Assembly (NCBI RefSeq): GCF_037890695.1
Contig: NZ_CP149571.1
Location: 2,324,001 to 2,388,000, forward strand
Length of the DNA: 64,000 nt
Reading direction: 5' to 3'
From: Aeromonas jandaei
GTDB taxonomy: Bacteria > Pseudomonadota > Gammaproteobacteria > Enterobacterales > Aeromonadaceae
Shown here: piece after piece, positions 54,397 through 63,677 of the stretch
Numbering within the stretch: position 1 is the stretch's first letter
Layout: the number at the start of each line of letters is the position of its first letter
Translations under genes and position numbers: made by a program
The notes under the pieces: generated by a model
The model's database searches: none
What the model was told of the DNA's origin: nothing
The model's input: only the letters and a program-made list of their open reading frames with translations

Positions 54397-56046
54397 ATGG
54401 CTCAGCATTCCCACGCCGGTCAGCCGGCCCGTTTAAGCGACCTGACCAATATTCCCCGTCTGGTCAGCGCCTACTACCTTAACAAGCCGGACATGAGCCG
54501 CCCCGAGCAGCGAGTTGCCTTCGGTACCTCCGGCCACCGTGGCAGCGCTCTGCACAGTGCCTTTACCGAATCCCATATTCTGGCGGTGACCCAGGCCTTG
54601 GTAGAGTATCGCCAGCAGGCCGGTATCACTGGCCCGCTGTTTGTCGGCATGGATACTCACGCCCTGTCCGAATCCGCCTTTGCCAGCGCCGTCGAAGTGC
54701 TGGCCGCCAATGGCGTTGAAACCCGCATTCAGGCTGGCCTCGGCTTTACCCCGACCCCGGTCATCTCTCACGCCATCCTGCGCCACAATGCAGGCAAGCC
54801 TGCTGCCCGTGCTGACGGCGTGGTGATCACTCCGTCCCACAACCCGCCGGAAGATGGTGGCTTCAAGTACAACCCGCCTCACGGTGGCCCCGCCGAAGGG
54901 GAGATCACCAAGTGGGTCGAGGACCGCGCCAACGCGATTCTGGAAGCGGGTCTGGCTGGCGTGAAACGGATGCCGTTCGCCGAGGCGCTCAAGAGCCCGT
55001 TCGTGGTGGAGCACGACTATGTCACCCCCTATGTGGATGATCTGAAGAACGTGCTGGACATGGATGCCATCAAGAACGCGGGCATCAAGATCGGTGTCGA
55101 TCCGCTGGGCGGCTCCGGCGTCGCCTACTGGGACGTCATCGCCAAGACCTATGGCCTGAATATCGAGGTGGTGAACTACAAGGTCGACCCGACCTTCTCC
55201 TTCATGACCCTGGATAAAGACGGCAAGATCCGGATGGACTGCTCCAGCCCGTTCGCCATGGCCAGCCTGATCGCGCTCAAGGACAAGTTCGACATCGCCC
55301 TTGGCAACGACCCTGACTACGACCGTCACGGCATCGTTACCAAGTCCGGCCTGATGAACCCGAACCACTATCTGGCGGTGGCGATCCAGTATCTGTTTAC
55401 CCATCGTACCGGCTGGTCTGCCGATGCGGCCGTCGGCAAGACGCTGGTCTCTTCCTCCATGATCGACCGGGTTGCCGGCGAGATTGGCCGTACCCTGAAA
55501 GAGGTGCCGGTCGGCTTCAAGTGGTTCGTGGATGGCCTCTACAGCGGCGAGTTCGGCTTTGGTGGCGAGGAGAGCGCAGGCGCCTCCTTCCTGCGCAAAG
55601 ATGGCACCGTCTGGACCACTGACAAGGATGGCTTCATTCTGGCGCTGCTGGCGGCAGAAATTCTGGCGGTCACCGGCAAGGATCCGCAGGCTCATTACGA
55701 CGCACTGGAAGCCAAATTTGGCCGCTCCAGCTACCGCCGTATCGACGCCCCGGCCAACAGTGCCCAGAAAGCAGTGCTCTCCAAGCTGGATCCGGCACTG
55801 GTGGAGGCCTCAACGCTCGCCGGTGAGCCCATCATCGCCAAGCTGACCAAGGCGCCGGGCAACGATGCCGCCATCGGCGGCCTCAAGGTGGTGACCGAGA
55901 ACGGCTGGTTCGCGGCGCGCCCCTCCGGCACCGAGTCCATCTACAAGATCTACATGGAGAGTTTCAAGGGCGACGCGCACCTCGACCTCATCCAGCAGGA
56001 GGCCCAGCAGATCGTCTCCGCGGCACTGGCCAAGGCCGGGGTCTGA
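54397..56046 (+). CDS. pgm: Phosphoglucomutase (alpha-D-glucose-1-phosphate type)
   Basis: A 549-residue enzyme interconverting glucose-1-P and glucose-6-P. The phosphoserine loop [14 protein letters not shown] (near 145-158), the metal-binding loop [10 protein letters not shown], the sugar-binding GGEESAGAS and the phosphate-binding [12 protein letters not shown] are in order. The length matches E. coli Pgm. It probably shares a transcript with seqA and is closed by a strong terminator. Confidence 0.98.
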   Translation: MAQHSHAGQPARLSDLTNIPRLVSAYYLNKPDMSRPEQRVAFGTSGHRGSALHSAFTESHILAVTQALVEYRQQAGITGPLFVGMDTHALSESAFASAVEVLAANGVETRIQAGLGFTPTPVISHAILRHNAGKPAARADGVVITPSHNPPEDGGFKYNPPHGGPAEGEITKWVEDRANAILEAGLAGVKRMPFAEALKSPFVVEHDYVTPYVDDLKNVLDMDAIKNAGIKIGVDPLGGSGVAYWDVIAKTYGLNIEVVNYKVDPTFSFMTLDKDGKIRMDCSSPFAMASLIALKDKFDIALGNDPDYDRHGIVTKSGLMNPNHYLAVAIQYLFTHRTGWSADAAVGKTLVSSSMIDRVAGEIGRTLKEVPVGFKWFVDGLYSGEFGFGGEESAGASFLRKDGTVWTTDKDGFILALLAAEILAVTGKDPQAHYDALEAKFGRSSYRRIDAPANSAQKAVLSKLDPALVEASTLAGEPIIAKLTKAPGNDAAIGGLKVVTENGWFAARPSGTESIYKIYMESFKGDAHLDLIQQEAQQIVSAALAKAGV

Positions 56047-56087
56047 TTTCGGGTCAATCTGCCGTGAATAAATAAAGTAATTGGTAT

Positions 56088-56117
56088 AAAAAAGGAGCCG
56101 TTAAGGCTCCTTTTTTT
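56088..56117. terminator. Terminator after pgm
   Basis: AAAAAAGGAGCC pairs with GGCTCCTTTTTT around GTTAA. Both strands have the needed run, so the convergent mltB-like gene can also use it. Confidence 0.92.
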
Positions 56118-56136
56118 ATCTGCTGATCGCGGTTTG

Positions 56137-57219
56137 TCAGCGCGCCGCCTTCACCGCCAGCCCCAGCTGCCACACCGCCATGGCGTAGTGGGTGCTGTGG
56201 TTGTAGCGGGTGATGGCGTAGAAGTTGGGCAGGCCGTACCAGTATTGGTAGCCGGTGCCGACATCGAGGCGCAGCAGGCTCGCCTCGCTGTGGTTGCCAA
56301 GGCTGCTGGTGGGGGTCAGCCCGGCGCGACGCAGGGAGGCGACCGGGTAGCGGGTCTGGAAGCCGTGCTCATAGCCGGGCAGCTGGCCCTGACCACGCAC
56401 CGCCACCGGTTGCCCCTTCTCCCAGCCGTGGGCCTTGAAGTAGTTGGCTACGCTGCCGATGGCATCCACCGGATCCCACAGGTTGGTGTGGCCGTTGCCG
56501 TCAAAATCCACCGCGTAGCGCTGGAAGCTGGAGGGCATGAACTGGCCGTAGCCCATGGCACCGGCGTAGGAGCCTTTGGGTTCGGTGGGATCCATCCCCT
56601 CATCGCGGGTCATCACCAGGAAGGCTTCCAGTTCGCTGGTGAAGAACTCGGCGCGGCGCGGGTAATCAAACGCCAGGGTGGCCAGCGCATCCAGAATGCG
56701 GGTCTTGCCCATCACCCGGCCCCAGCGGGTCTCGACCCCGATAATGCCGACGATGATCTCGGGCGGCACTCCGTAGATCTGCTCCGCCCGATTGAGTTCG
56801 CTCGCGTATTCGCGCCAGAAGTTGACGCCGTTCTGTACGTTGTCCGGAGTGATGAACTTGGCGCGGTAGCGGTTCCAGGCGCCGGTCGGGCCGGTGGGCT
56901 TGGCGGTGGTCGGCGCCTGGGCATCCATCAGACGGATGATCCAGTCGTAGCGCTCTGCCTGCGCCAGCACCTGATGGAGCTGGGCGCTGTCAAAACCGTG
57001 CTTCTCGACCATCTTCTGGACGAACCTGTCCACATTGGTGCGATTGGCGAAGTCCCCTTTGCTCACCCCCTGGCTGTAAACGGGGCTGCGCGACGGCGTC
57101 TGGTTGATGAAGGCGCTCTTGGGTTGGGGGACGACCACGGGCTTGGCAGCCGGCGTGCTGCTGCAGCCACCGAGCAGAGGAAACAACGACAGAGTGAGAA
57201 GAGAGGCAAGGCGACGCAT
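56137..57219 (-). CDS. MltB-type lytic murein transglycosylase lipoprotein
   Basis: A 360-residue outer-membrane lipoprotein that cleaves peptidoglycan. A lipobox LLGGC ends at residue 19. The catalytic Glu lies in GIIGVETRWGR, and GAMGYGQFMPSSFQRYAVDFDG is the substrate-binding and EF-hand-like segment of family 3 lytic transglycosylases. The start at 57219 (MRRLASLLTLS) gives a proper signal peptide; a start 17 codons upstream has none. Confidence 0.9.
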   Translation of the reverse strand: MRRLASLLTLSLFPLLGGCSSTPAAKPVVVPQPKSAFINQTPSRSPVYSQGVSKGDFANRTNVDRFVQKMVEKHGFDSAQLHQVLAQAERYDWIIRLMDAQAPTTAKPTGPTGAWNRYRAKFITPDNVQNGVNFWREYASELNRAEQIYGVPPEIIVGIIGVETRWGRVMGKTRILDALATLAFDYPRRAEFFTSELEAFLVMTRDEGMDPTEPKGSYAGAMGYGQFMPSSFQRYAVDFDGNGHTNLWDPVDAIGSVANYFKAHGWEKGQPVAVRGQGQLPGYEHGFQTRYPVASLRRAGLTPTSSLGNHSEASLLRLDVGTGYQYWYGLPNFYAITRYNHSTHYAMAVWQLGLAVKAAR

Positions 57220-57351
57220 AGGGTTCTCAAGGAGACTGATAAAAGTGCCGCCATGGTAAAACATTGTCATCCGGGCGCAAGTGTTCCGTGCGCTGCACCC
57301 ATCGCCAATTCATCGCGTGATGGATTAGCCCTCCGGTGAGGGCGGCACTGG

Positions 57352-57984
57352 TTAGCGCCGGGGGGGACGCAGCGTGTGGTAACCGCTCCAGAGCCTAGTC
57401 AGGGTGGTGATGGCGCAGAGCAGGGCAAAGCCGTAGGCGAGCGGGGCGAAGGCGGCGGGCCACAGGCACATCAGCACGAACAGGGCGATGGTCTCGCTCC
57501 CCTCGGTGAGGCCGCCCAGATAGTAGAGAGACTTGTGGTGGTAGACCGGATTGTCGATGCCCCGCTTGCCCGCCATGATGGCAAATGCCAGAAAGCTCGA
57601 GCCGGTGCCCATGAAGGCAAACAGCAGGGTGGCGGCGGGCAGCGCATTGGCGGGGGCGGCGAGGGCAAAGCCCAGCACCACGGCGGCGTAGAAAATAAAG
57701 TCGAGCGTGATGTCGAGAAAGCCGCCGCAGTCGGTGATGCCGGTTTCCCGCGCCACGGCACCGTCGAGCCCGTCCAGCAGCCGGTTGAACAGGATGGCCG
57801 CCAGCGCCCACTGATAGCAGCCAAAGGCCAGCAGCGGCAGCGCCAGCATACCGATGGCAAAGCCGGTGAGGCTTATCTGGTTGGCGCTGACCCCGGCGCG
57901 GCAGAGCGGTTTGGCGAGCCGGTTGAGGGGGCTGCGGATAACGGGGATCAGGTGGCGATCAAACAAGGTGAACTCCTCGGTCAA
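57352..57984 (-). CDS. ynjF: CDP-alcohol phosphatidyltransferase family protein YnjF
   Basis: A 210-residue inner-membrane enzyme. The family motif D-G-x2-A-R-x8-G-x3-D-x3-D is intact in DGLDGAVARETG to DITLD near residues 71-94. About six hydrophobic segments follow the pattern of phospholipid head-group transferases, but the alcohol substrate is not known. Its start overlaps the ynjD stop by four bases, so it is the last gene of the ynj-type operon. E. coli places ynjE between ynjD and ynjF; it is absent here. Confidence 0.88.
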   Translation of the reverse strand: MTEEFTLFDRHLIPVIRSPLNRLAKPLCRAGVSANQISLTGFAIGMLALPLLAFGCYQWALAAILFNRLLDGLDGAVARETGITDCGGFLDITLDFIFYAAVVLGFALAAPANALPAATLLFAFMGTGSSFLAFAIMAGKRGIDNPVYHHKSLYYLGGLTEGSETIALFVLMCLWPAAFAPLAYGFALLCAITTLTRLWSGYHTLRPPRR

Positions 57985-58646
57985 AAACAGGATTCGGTGA
58001 GCTGAAGTATGGTACCCGGCGCGTCCTCTTCGTCGTGGGTCACCAGAATGGCAGGGATGGCCAGCGCCTTGATCTGGGCGAACACCAGTTCGCGAAAGGC
58101 GGCCCGCAGCGGCTTGTCGAGGCGGGAGAAGGGTTCGTCCAACAACAATGCCTCGGGTTCGGCCAGCAGGGCCCGCAACAGGTTGACGCGAGCCTTCTGG
58201 CCGCCAGAGAGCGCCCCCGGCAGCTTGTCCGCCTGACTTGTCAGATCCACCTGCGCCAGCGTAGCCACCGCCTTTTCCCGCCGCGCCCTGTGCCCCTTCA
58301 CGCTGGCCGGCATGCCGAACATCAGGTTCTCCGCCACAGTCAGGTGGTCGAACAGCAGATCATCCTGAAACAGCATGCCGATGCGCCGCACCTGGGGCGG
58401 CAGATGGGTGAGCCGGCGCTCGCCAAGGATCACGTCCCCCTCCAGCCGGATCGGGCCGCTTGCGGGCAGTACCCCCGCCAGCGCCGCCAACAGCGAGCTC
58501 TTGCCACAGCCGCTGGGCCCCATCAGGGTCAACACCTCGCCCGGCGCCACCTGCAGGGCGGGCAGTGAGAGCAGCAGATTTTCATCAAGATAAAGTCGAA
58601 GAGGCGTGGTGCTCAGCATGGGGCCATTTCCATCATGAGAGTTCAT
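57981..58646 (-). CDS. ynjD: ABC transporter ATP-binding protein YnjD
   Basis: A 221-residue ABC ATPase. Walker A GPSGCGKS near 43-50, the signature LSGGQKARV, Walker B LLLDEPFS and switch HDEED are present. The start at 58646 overlaps the ynjC stop (ATGA), consistent with coupling; an alternative ATG at 58619 gives 212 residues, nearer the E. coli length. It energises the YnjBC importer. It also overlaps ynjF at its other end. Confidence 0.9.
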   Translation of the reverse strand: MNSHDGNGPMLSTTPLRLYLDENLLLSLPALQVAPGEVLTLMGPSGCGKSSLLAALAGVLPASGPIRLEGDVILGERRLTHLPPQVRRIGMLFQDDLLFDHLTVAENLMFGMPASVKGHRARREKAVATLAQVDLTSQADKLPGALSGGQKARVNLLRALLAEPEALLLDEPFSRLDKPLRAAFRELVFAQIKALAIPAILVTHDEEDAPGTILQLTESCF

Positions 58647-60319
58647 CGTGAGCTGCCCCCCTTGAGCGCTGGATTGATCCGCGCCGGCAACCAGAGCGCC
58701 AGCAGATAGATAACGAGCGGCAGCAGCAGTTGCAGCAGGCCGTAGAGCCCCGCCAGTCGCCGGTTGAGGCCACTGCCGATGGCCACCGCCTCGGTGGTGA
58801 TGGTGACCACCCGGCCTGCGCCAAACAGCAGGGTTGGCAGGTATTGGGCGAGGCTCACCGCAGCCCCTACCGCAAAGGCAAACAGCAGCGGGCGCGCCAG
58901 CAGCGGCGCTTTGACCTGCCACCAGGCTCGCCACGGCGTTGCCCCCAGCAGCAGGGCGCTCTGGGTGATCCGCGGGTCAAACTGGCGATAGGGGCCGTGC
59001 AGGCAGAGATAGACGTAGGGAGAGACAAACAGCAGCTGGCTCCAGAGCACCCAGCTCCAGCCGATGCCATCGCCCCCCCATCCGAGACTGAACCAGTCCA
59101 CCCCGAGCCGGATGCCGAACAGCAGGCTGGCCTGCGGCAGCAGCAGCGGCAGGCAGATGAGCCAGAGCGGCCAGGGGCGGCGGCCCGCCTGTGCCTCCAG
59201 ACTCAGCACCGCCATCGCCAGCGCAATAGCCCCGCTCGCCAGCGCCAGCAGCATGCTGGAGGTCAGCAGCGGCGACAGGGTCGGCAGCAGGTCGAGCCAA
59301 TAGTGGCCGCTCCACTGGCTCGGCCAGAGGGCGGGAAAGGGCCAGCGCCGTGCCAGTGACCAGAGCAGCAGCGCCCCCAATACCGCCAGATTGATGGCGA
59401 TCAGGGCCGCCACGCTGCCTGTGGCAAGGGTGTGGCCAAGAGCGCTTGGTTTTGAGCGTCTGCCATCGAGCCAGCCGGGTTTGCCAAAGGTTCGATGGGC
59501 CAGCTCCAGCAACCGCAACAGGGCCAGCAGCAGCGCCGTGATGGCGAGCAGCAGCAGGGCGCCGCTGGCGGTGGCGCCGCGCCAGACGAGATCCGGGTCC
59601 TGATACCAGAGCCACAGGCGCACGGCCAGCGGGGCGGGGAGATCGGGCCCGAGCAGCTGGGCCAGATCCACCACCGCCACCCCGTAGGCTGCCACCGCAT
59701 AGATGGGCAGGCGCAGGGCGGGCCACAGCGCCGGCAGCAGCAGGCGCCACCAGATCTGAGGGGCGCTAAAGCCGAGGCTCGCCCCCAGCCACTGCTGGCG
59801 TGCCACCCTGGTGGGGTCTTGCGCACCGAGCGCCATCAGCAGCAGGAAGGGGGTCTCCTTGAGGGTCAAGGCTAGGATGAGCCCGAGTCCGGCGGGATCG
59901 CGCAGGGTCTGCCAGTCGGGTGGCAGTTCAAATCCGGTGAGGGTCGGCGAGAACAGGCGCAGCAACCAGCCGGAGGGGGCGAGCAGAAAGGCAAAGCCGA
60001 TGGCAAATGCGACATGGGGCAGCGCCAGCAAGGGCGAGAGCAACCGACGCAGCCAACCGACGGCCCGGCTGTCACTCTGGGCCAGCAGCAGGGCGGTCAG
60101 CAGCAGGCTGGTCAGGGTCGAGGCGGCGCCAATCCACAGGCTCAGCAGTGCCGAGTGCCACAGGCCCGGTTGGGCCAGCAGCAATTGCAGATGGGGTCGG
60201 GTCAAGCCCTCAGCCAGCAGCAGCCAGCCCCCCGCCAGCAGCGGAAGGCCAAAAACCAGAGCACACCCTGCGGTGAACAGGGGGCGCCAACCGAGGGGAT
60301 CGTAGCCGAACCGGCTCAT
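58643..60319 (-). CDS. ynjC: ABC transporter permease YnjC (two fused permease domains)
   Basis: A 558-residue inner-membrane protein with about twelve hydrophobic segments. Two binding-protein-dependent permease domains lie in tandem, each with an EAA-type loop (near GASLGFSAPQIWWRLLLPAL and GATPWRAWWQVKAPLL). The fused form matches E. coli YnjC. Its ATG shares one base with the ynjB stop (TGATG), so translation is coupled. The substrate of this transporter is not known. Confidence 0.9.
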   Translation of the reverse strand: MSRFGYDPLGWRPLFTAGCALVFGLPLLAGGWLLLAEGLTRPHLQLLLAQPGLWHSALLSLWIGAASTLTSLLLTALLLAQSDSRAVGWLRRLLSPLLALPHVAFAIGFAFLLAPSGWLLRLFSPTLTGFELPPDWQTLRDPAGLGLILALTLKETPFLLLMALGAQDPTRVARQQWLGASLGFSAPQIWWRLLLPALWPALRLPIYAVAAYGVAVVDLAQLLGPDLPAPLAVRLWLWYQDPDLVWRGATASGALLLLAITALLLALLRLLELAHRTFGKPGWLDGRRSKPSALGHTLATGSVAALIAINLAVLGALLLWSLARRWPFPALWPSQWSGHYWLDLLPTLSPLLTSSMLLALASGAIALAMAVLSLEAQAGRRPWPLWLICLPLLLPQASLLFGIRLGVDWFSLGWGGDGIGWSWVLWSQLLFVSPYVYLCLHGPYRQFDPRITQSALLLGATPWRAWWQVKAPLLARPLLFAFAVGAAVSLAQYLPTLLFGAGRVVTITTEAVAIGSGLNRRLAGLYGLLQLLLPLVIYLLALWLPARINPALKGGSSR

Positions 60320-61503
60320 CAGTGGCCGTAGCGCTCGGCCCAGGCGGCTTCCAGCCTGAGCTGCCAGCTGGGGTGGGGCTCTGCCACCGATTTAAAGCGC
60401 AGAGCCGGTTGTCCCTTGGCGGGGTCCGGCAGGGCATCGCTGCGCAGCACGCCGGGATCACCCCAGTACGCCGGGTCGGCCTTGCGCGCCTGAGCGGCAG
60501 GGCTTAGCAGGAAGTTGGCGACCACCTTGGCCCCCGCGCGGGCGTTGGCGTTGAAGGGGATGGCGAGAAAATGGCTGTTGGTGAGCGACCCCTTTGCCAT
60601 GGCGACCGCCTCGACGCTGGGGGGCAGGGCGCCAATCTGGGCGGCGCTCTGCGCCTCCTGCGGGTTGAAGCTGATGGCCATCGCCAGCTCGCCATCATCG
60701 AGCAGCTGGCGGGTTTCGGCGGCGCTGGCCGGAAACAGCTTGCCCTTGCGCCAGAGTGCCGGGTGCAGCTCATCGAGCCAGGCCCAGAGCGGAGCTGTGA
60801 TCCTGATGAATTCGGCATCGGTCGCCTCCCGATAGAGAGGGGCGGGATCCGGCGTCAGCTCCAGCAAGATCTGCTTGAGAAAGCTGGAGCCGTGAAACTG
60901 GGGCGGCTTGGGATAGGTGAAGCGGCCGGGGTGGGCCTTGGCCCACGCAAGCAGGGCTGCAGCCGAGGTGGGGGGGCTGGTGACCTCTTCGGTGTCGACC
61001 ATCAGATTGAGCTGGCCGATGCCCCAGGGGGCTTCCAGCCCTTCCACCGGCAGGGTGAAGTCCTCACTCACTGGCAGGCTGTTGTCTACCAGCGCCATGT
61101 TGGGGAGCTCCCGGGTAAAGGGAGCTCCGAGCAGCCCCTGCTCCTTGAGCGCCTTGAAGTTCTCGCCGTTGACCCAGAGCAGGTCAATGGGGCCGCCAGT
61201 TTGCTTGCCCGCCTGCTTGTTGGCCAGCAGCTGGCTGACGCTCTGGGCGATGTCATCCACCTTCACCTGCACCAGCTTGACCTGATAGTCGCGCGCCAGC
61301 TCCTGCCCGGCCCACACCAGATAGGCGTTGATCTCCGGGCTGCCGCCCCAGGCATTGAAGTAGACGGTCTGCCCTTTGGCCTCATCAAGGGTCTGCTGCC
61401 ACAGCGGGTTGCCGGCGGCGTTGGCCTGATGGACGAGAAGGCTGCCTGCCAGCAGGGGCAGGGCGCACAACAGCTGTTTGAACGAGGGCAATGAGTGTCG
61501 CAT
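60319..61503 (-). CDS. ynjB: ABC transporter substrate-binding protein YnjB
   Basis: A 394-residue periplasmic protein. The signal peptide MRHSLPSFKQLLCALPLLAG to QANA precedes the mature chain. VYFNAWGGSPEINAYLVWAG and GPIDLLWVNGENFKAL follow the YnjB family pattern of extracellular solute-binding proteins. The start at 61503 is five bases after the stop of the VTT/flavoprotein gene on the same strand, so it is co-transcribed with it. The bound solute is unknown. Confidence 0.9.
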   Translation of the reverse strand: MRHSLPSFKQLLCALPLLAGSLLVHQANAAGNPLWQQTLDEAKGQTVYFNAWGGSPEINAYLVWAGQELARDYQVKLVQVKVDDIAQSVSQLLANKQAGKQTGGPIDLLWVNGENFKALKEQGLLGAPFTRELPNMALVDNSLPVSEDFTLPVEGLEAPWGIGQLNLMVDTEEVTSPPTSAAALLAWAKAHPGRFTYPKPPQFHGSSFLKQILLELTPDPAPLYREATDAEFIRITAPLWAWLDELHPALWRKGKLFPASAAETRQLLDDGELAMAISFNPQEAQSAAQIGALPPSVEAVAMAKGSLTNSHFLAIPFNANARAGAKVVANFLLSPAAQARKADPAYWGDPGVLRSDALPDPAKGQPALRFKSVAEPHPSWQLRLEAAWAERYGH

Positions 61504-61508
61504 CCGGG

Positions 61509-63677
61509 TTACCTGGAGTTGGGTCTGGCGCCGCGGCGCCAGCGGTGATAACGGGTCAGCAGCGCCAGCAGGGTGGCGGGCTGACGGGCCCGTCGCCACT
61601 CACCTGCCAGATACTTGTTCCCCTCCATCAGGGTGGGGTAGGCGTGAATGGTGGCGAGGATCTTGCCAAGGCCGAGGCGGTGGCGCATGGCGAGCACAAA
61701 TTCGGCGATCCGCTCGCCGGCGTGAGTGCCCACTATGGTGGCGCCAAGGATCTGATCCTTGCCGGGTACGGTGAGCACCTCGATAAAACCCTGACGCTCG
61801 CCATCGGCGATGGCTCTGTCCAGCTCGGCCAGCTCGAAACGGGTCAGCTCGAAGGGGATGCCCTGCGCCCTGGCCTCTTTCTGGTTGAGGCCGACCCGGG
61901 CGATTTCTGGCGTGGTGTAGATGGCGGCCGGCATGACCCGATAGTCAGCCCGAAAGCGCTTGAACGGGCTGAACAGGGCATTGACCGCGGCATACCAGCC
62001 CTGATGGGCTGCGGCATGGGTGAGCTGGTTAGGGCCCGCTACGTCCCCCACCGCCAGAATGCTGGGGTAGTTGGTGGCAAGGAAATCATCGACCGCCACA
62101 GTGCCGCGCGGCGTCAGCTCCACCCCCAGCGCTTCGAGCCCGAAGCCGCTGACGTTGGCGACCCGGCCCAGCGCCAGCAGCAGTTGATCCCCTTCCACCA
62201 CCTGCATTTCTTCGCCTCGGCGCAGTTGCAGCCGGATGGGGAGATCCCCCGCGACTGCGGGCAGGTAGTCGGCTCGTTCGGCGCGCCAGCCGGTGAGCAC
62301 CCGCACGCCGTCGCGGGCCAGCTGTTCCGCCAGCAGTTCGGCCACCTCCCGCTCTTCACGGGGTAGCAGCTGCTCCGAGAGTTCTACCAAGGTAACGGGA
62401 ATGCCGAGCAGGGCAAAACTCTGGGCCAACTCGCAGCCGATGGGGCCGCCGCCCAGCACCAGCAGCTGGCGCGGCGCGCTGCGCAGTTGCCAGAGGGTGT
62501 CGGAGGTGAGCCAGGGCACCTGCTCAAGGCCCGGCAGCGTGGGCACCAGCGGCCGGGCGCCGGTGGCGAGCACGATATGGCGGCTGGCAAGGCGTTGGCC
62601 GTTCACCTCGACCTCCCAGGGGGAGACCAGCCGAGCCTCCCCTTCGATACATTCCACCCCCAGCCCCTGATAGCGCTCGATGGAGTCGTGGGGCTCGACC
62701 TCCTTGATGACGCGGGCGACCCGCTCCATCACGGCAGCGAAATCGGCGCTGGCTTGGCTTGGGCCAAAGCCCAGTTCACTGGCCCGGCGCTGCTCGGCGG
62801 CAAAGCGGCTGCTTCGGATCAGCGCCTTGGAGGGAACGCAGCCGCTGTTGAGGCAATCGCCCCCCATCTTGTGCTTCTCGATGAGCGCTACCTTGGCCTT
62901 CACCGCCGCGGCGATATAGCTGGTCACGAGGCCGCCGGCTCCGGCGCCAATCACCAGCAGGTTGTAGTCATAGTGGGTCGGCTTGCGGTAGGGGGCGTGC
63001 AGCCGATGCAGGGCGAGGCGCCGCTGCAGGCCCTTGAGCAGCATCGGCATCAGTCCGAGCAGGGTCAGCGCCACCATCAGGCCGGGGGAGAGGATATTGC
63101 CGGTGCTGGTGAGGTTGGCAAGCTCGCTCCCCGCCAGCACGTAGACAAAGGTGCCGGGCAGCATGCCAAGCTGGCTCACCCAGTGGTAGGTGCTGACTCT
63201 GATGGGAGTGAGCCCCATCAGCAGGTTGACCAGAAAGAAGGGGAAGATGGGGATGAGGCGCAGGCTCAGCAGATATAGCGCCCCTTCCTTCTTCATGCCG
63301 GCCTGCAAGCTGGCCAGCTTGTCGCCAAAGCGCCGCTCGACCCAGTCGCGCAGCAGAAAGCGGGCGCTGAGAAAGGCCAGGGTAGCGCCAATGCTGCTGG
63401 CAAAGGAGACCAGCAGCAGCCCCCAGGCAACGCCAAACACGGCGCTGCCGGCCAGGGTGAGCAGGCTGGCGCCGGGCAGGGAGAGGGCGGTGCTCGCCAC
63501 GTAGACGACGACAAACAGCAGGGCGGCGCTGACGAAATGGCGATCGACCAGGGCGGCCAGCTCGGCCTGACGGGCCTGCAGCTGGGGCAGGCTCAGGTAG
63601 TGGCCAAGGTCGAAGGCGAAAAAGGCGCCGATGAGGCAGCCCATCACCAGCACCAGCAGCAAGCGGGAGCCGCTCAT
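61509..63677 (-). CDS. VTT (TVP38/TMEM64, DedA-like) membrane domain fused to class I flavoprotein disulfide reductase
   Basis: A 722-residue fusion. Residues about 1-225 form a VTT/SNARE-associated membrane domain with around five hydrophobic segments (for example ASTALSLPGASLLTLAGSAVFG and LRLIPIFPFFLVNLLMGLTP). From about 238 a pyridine nucleotide-disulfide oxidoreductase follows, with FAD motif VIGAGAGG, redox pair CLNSGC (Cys275/Cys280), NAD(P) motif VLGGGPIGCELA and the C-terminal dimerisation HAYPTL motif with the active-site His. It resembles mercuric or dihydrolipoamide reductases but has no HMA domain. Its ATG shares a base with the ynjA stop, and ynjB follows five bases later. Confidence 0.9.
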   Translation of the reverse strand: MSGSRLLLVLVMGCLIGAFFAFDLGHYLSLPQLQARQAELAALVDRHFVSAALLFVVVYVASTALSLPGASLLTLAGSAVFGVAWGLLLVSFASSIGATLAFLSARFLLRDWVERRFGDKLASLQAGMKKEGALYLLSLRLIPIFPFFLVNLLMGLTPIRVSTYHWVSQLGMLPGTFVYVLAGSELANLTSTGNILSPGLMVALTLLGLMPMLLKGLQRRLALHRLHAPYRKPTHYDYNLLVIGAGAGGLVTSYIAAAVKAKVALIEKHKMGGDCLNSGCVPSKALIRSSRFAAEQRRASELGFGPSQASADFAAVMERVARVIKEVEPHDSIERYQGLGVECIEGEARLVSPWEVEVNGQRLASRHIVLATGARPLVPTLPGLEQVPWLTSDTLWQLRSAPRQLLVLGGGPIGCELAQSFALLGIPVTLVELSEQLLPREEREVAELLAEQLARDGVRVLTGWRAERADYLPAVAGDLPIRLQLRRGEEMQVVEGDQLLLALGRVANVSGFGLEALGVELTPRGTVAVDDFLATNYPSILAVGDVAGPNQLTHAAAHQGWYAAVNALFSPFKRFRADYRVMPAAIYTTPEIARVGLNQKEARAQGIPFELTRFELAELDRAIADGERQGFIEVLTVPGKDQILGATIVGTHAGERIAEFVLAMRHRLGLGKILATIHAYPTLMEGNKYLAGEWRRARQPATLLALLTRYHRWRRGARPNSR

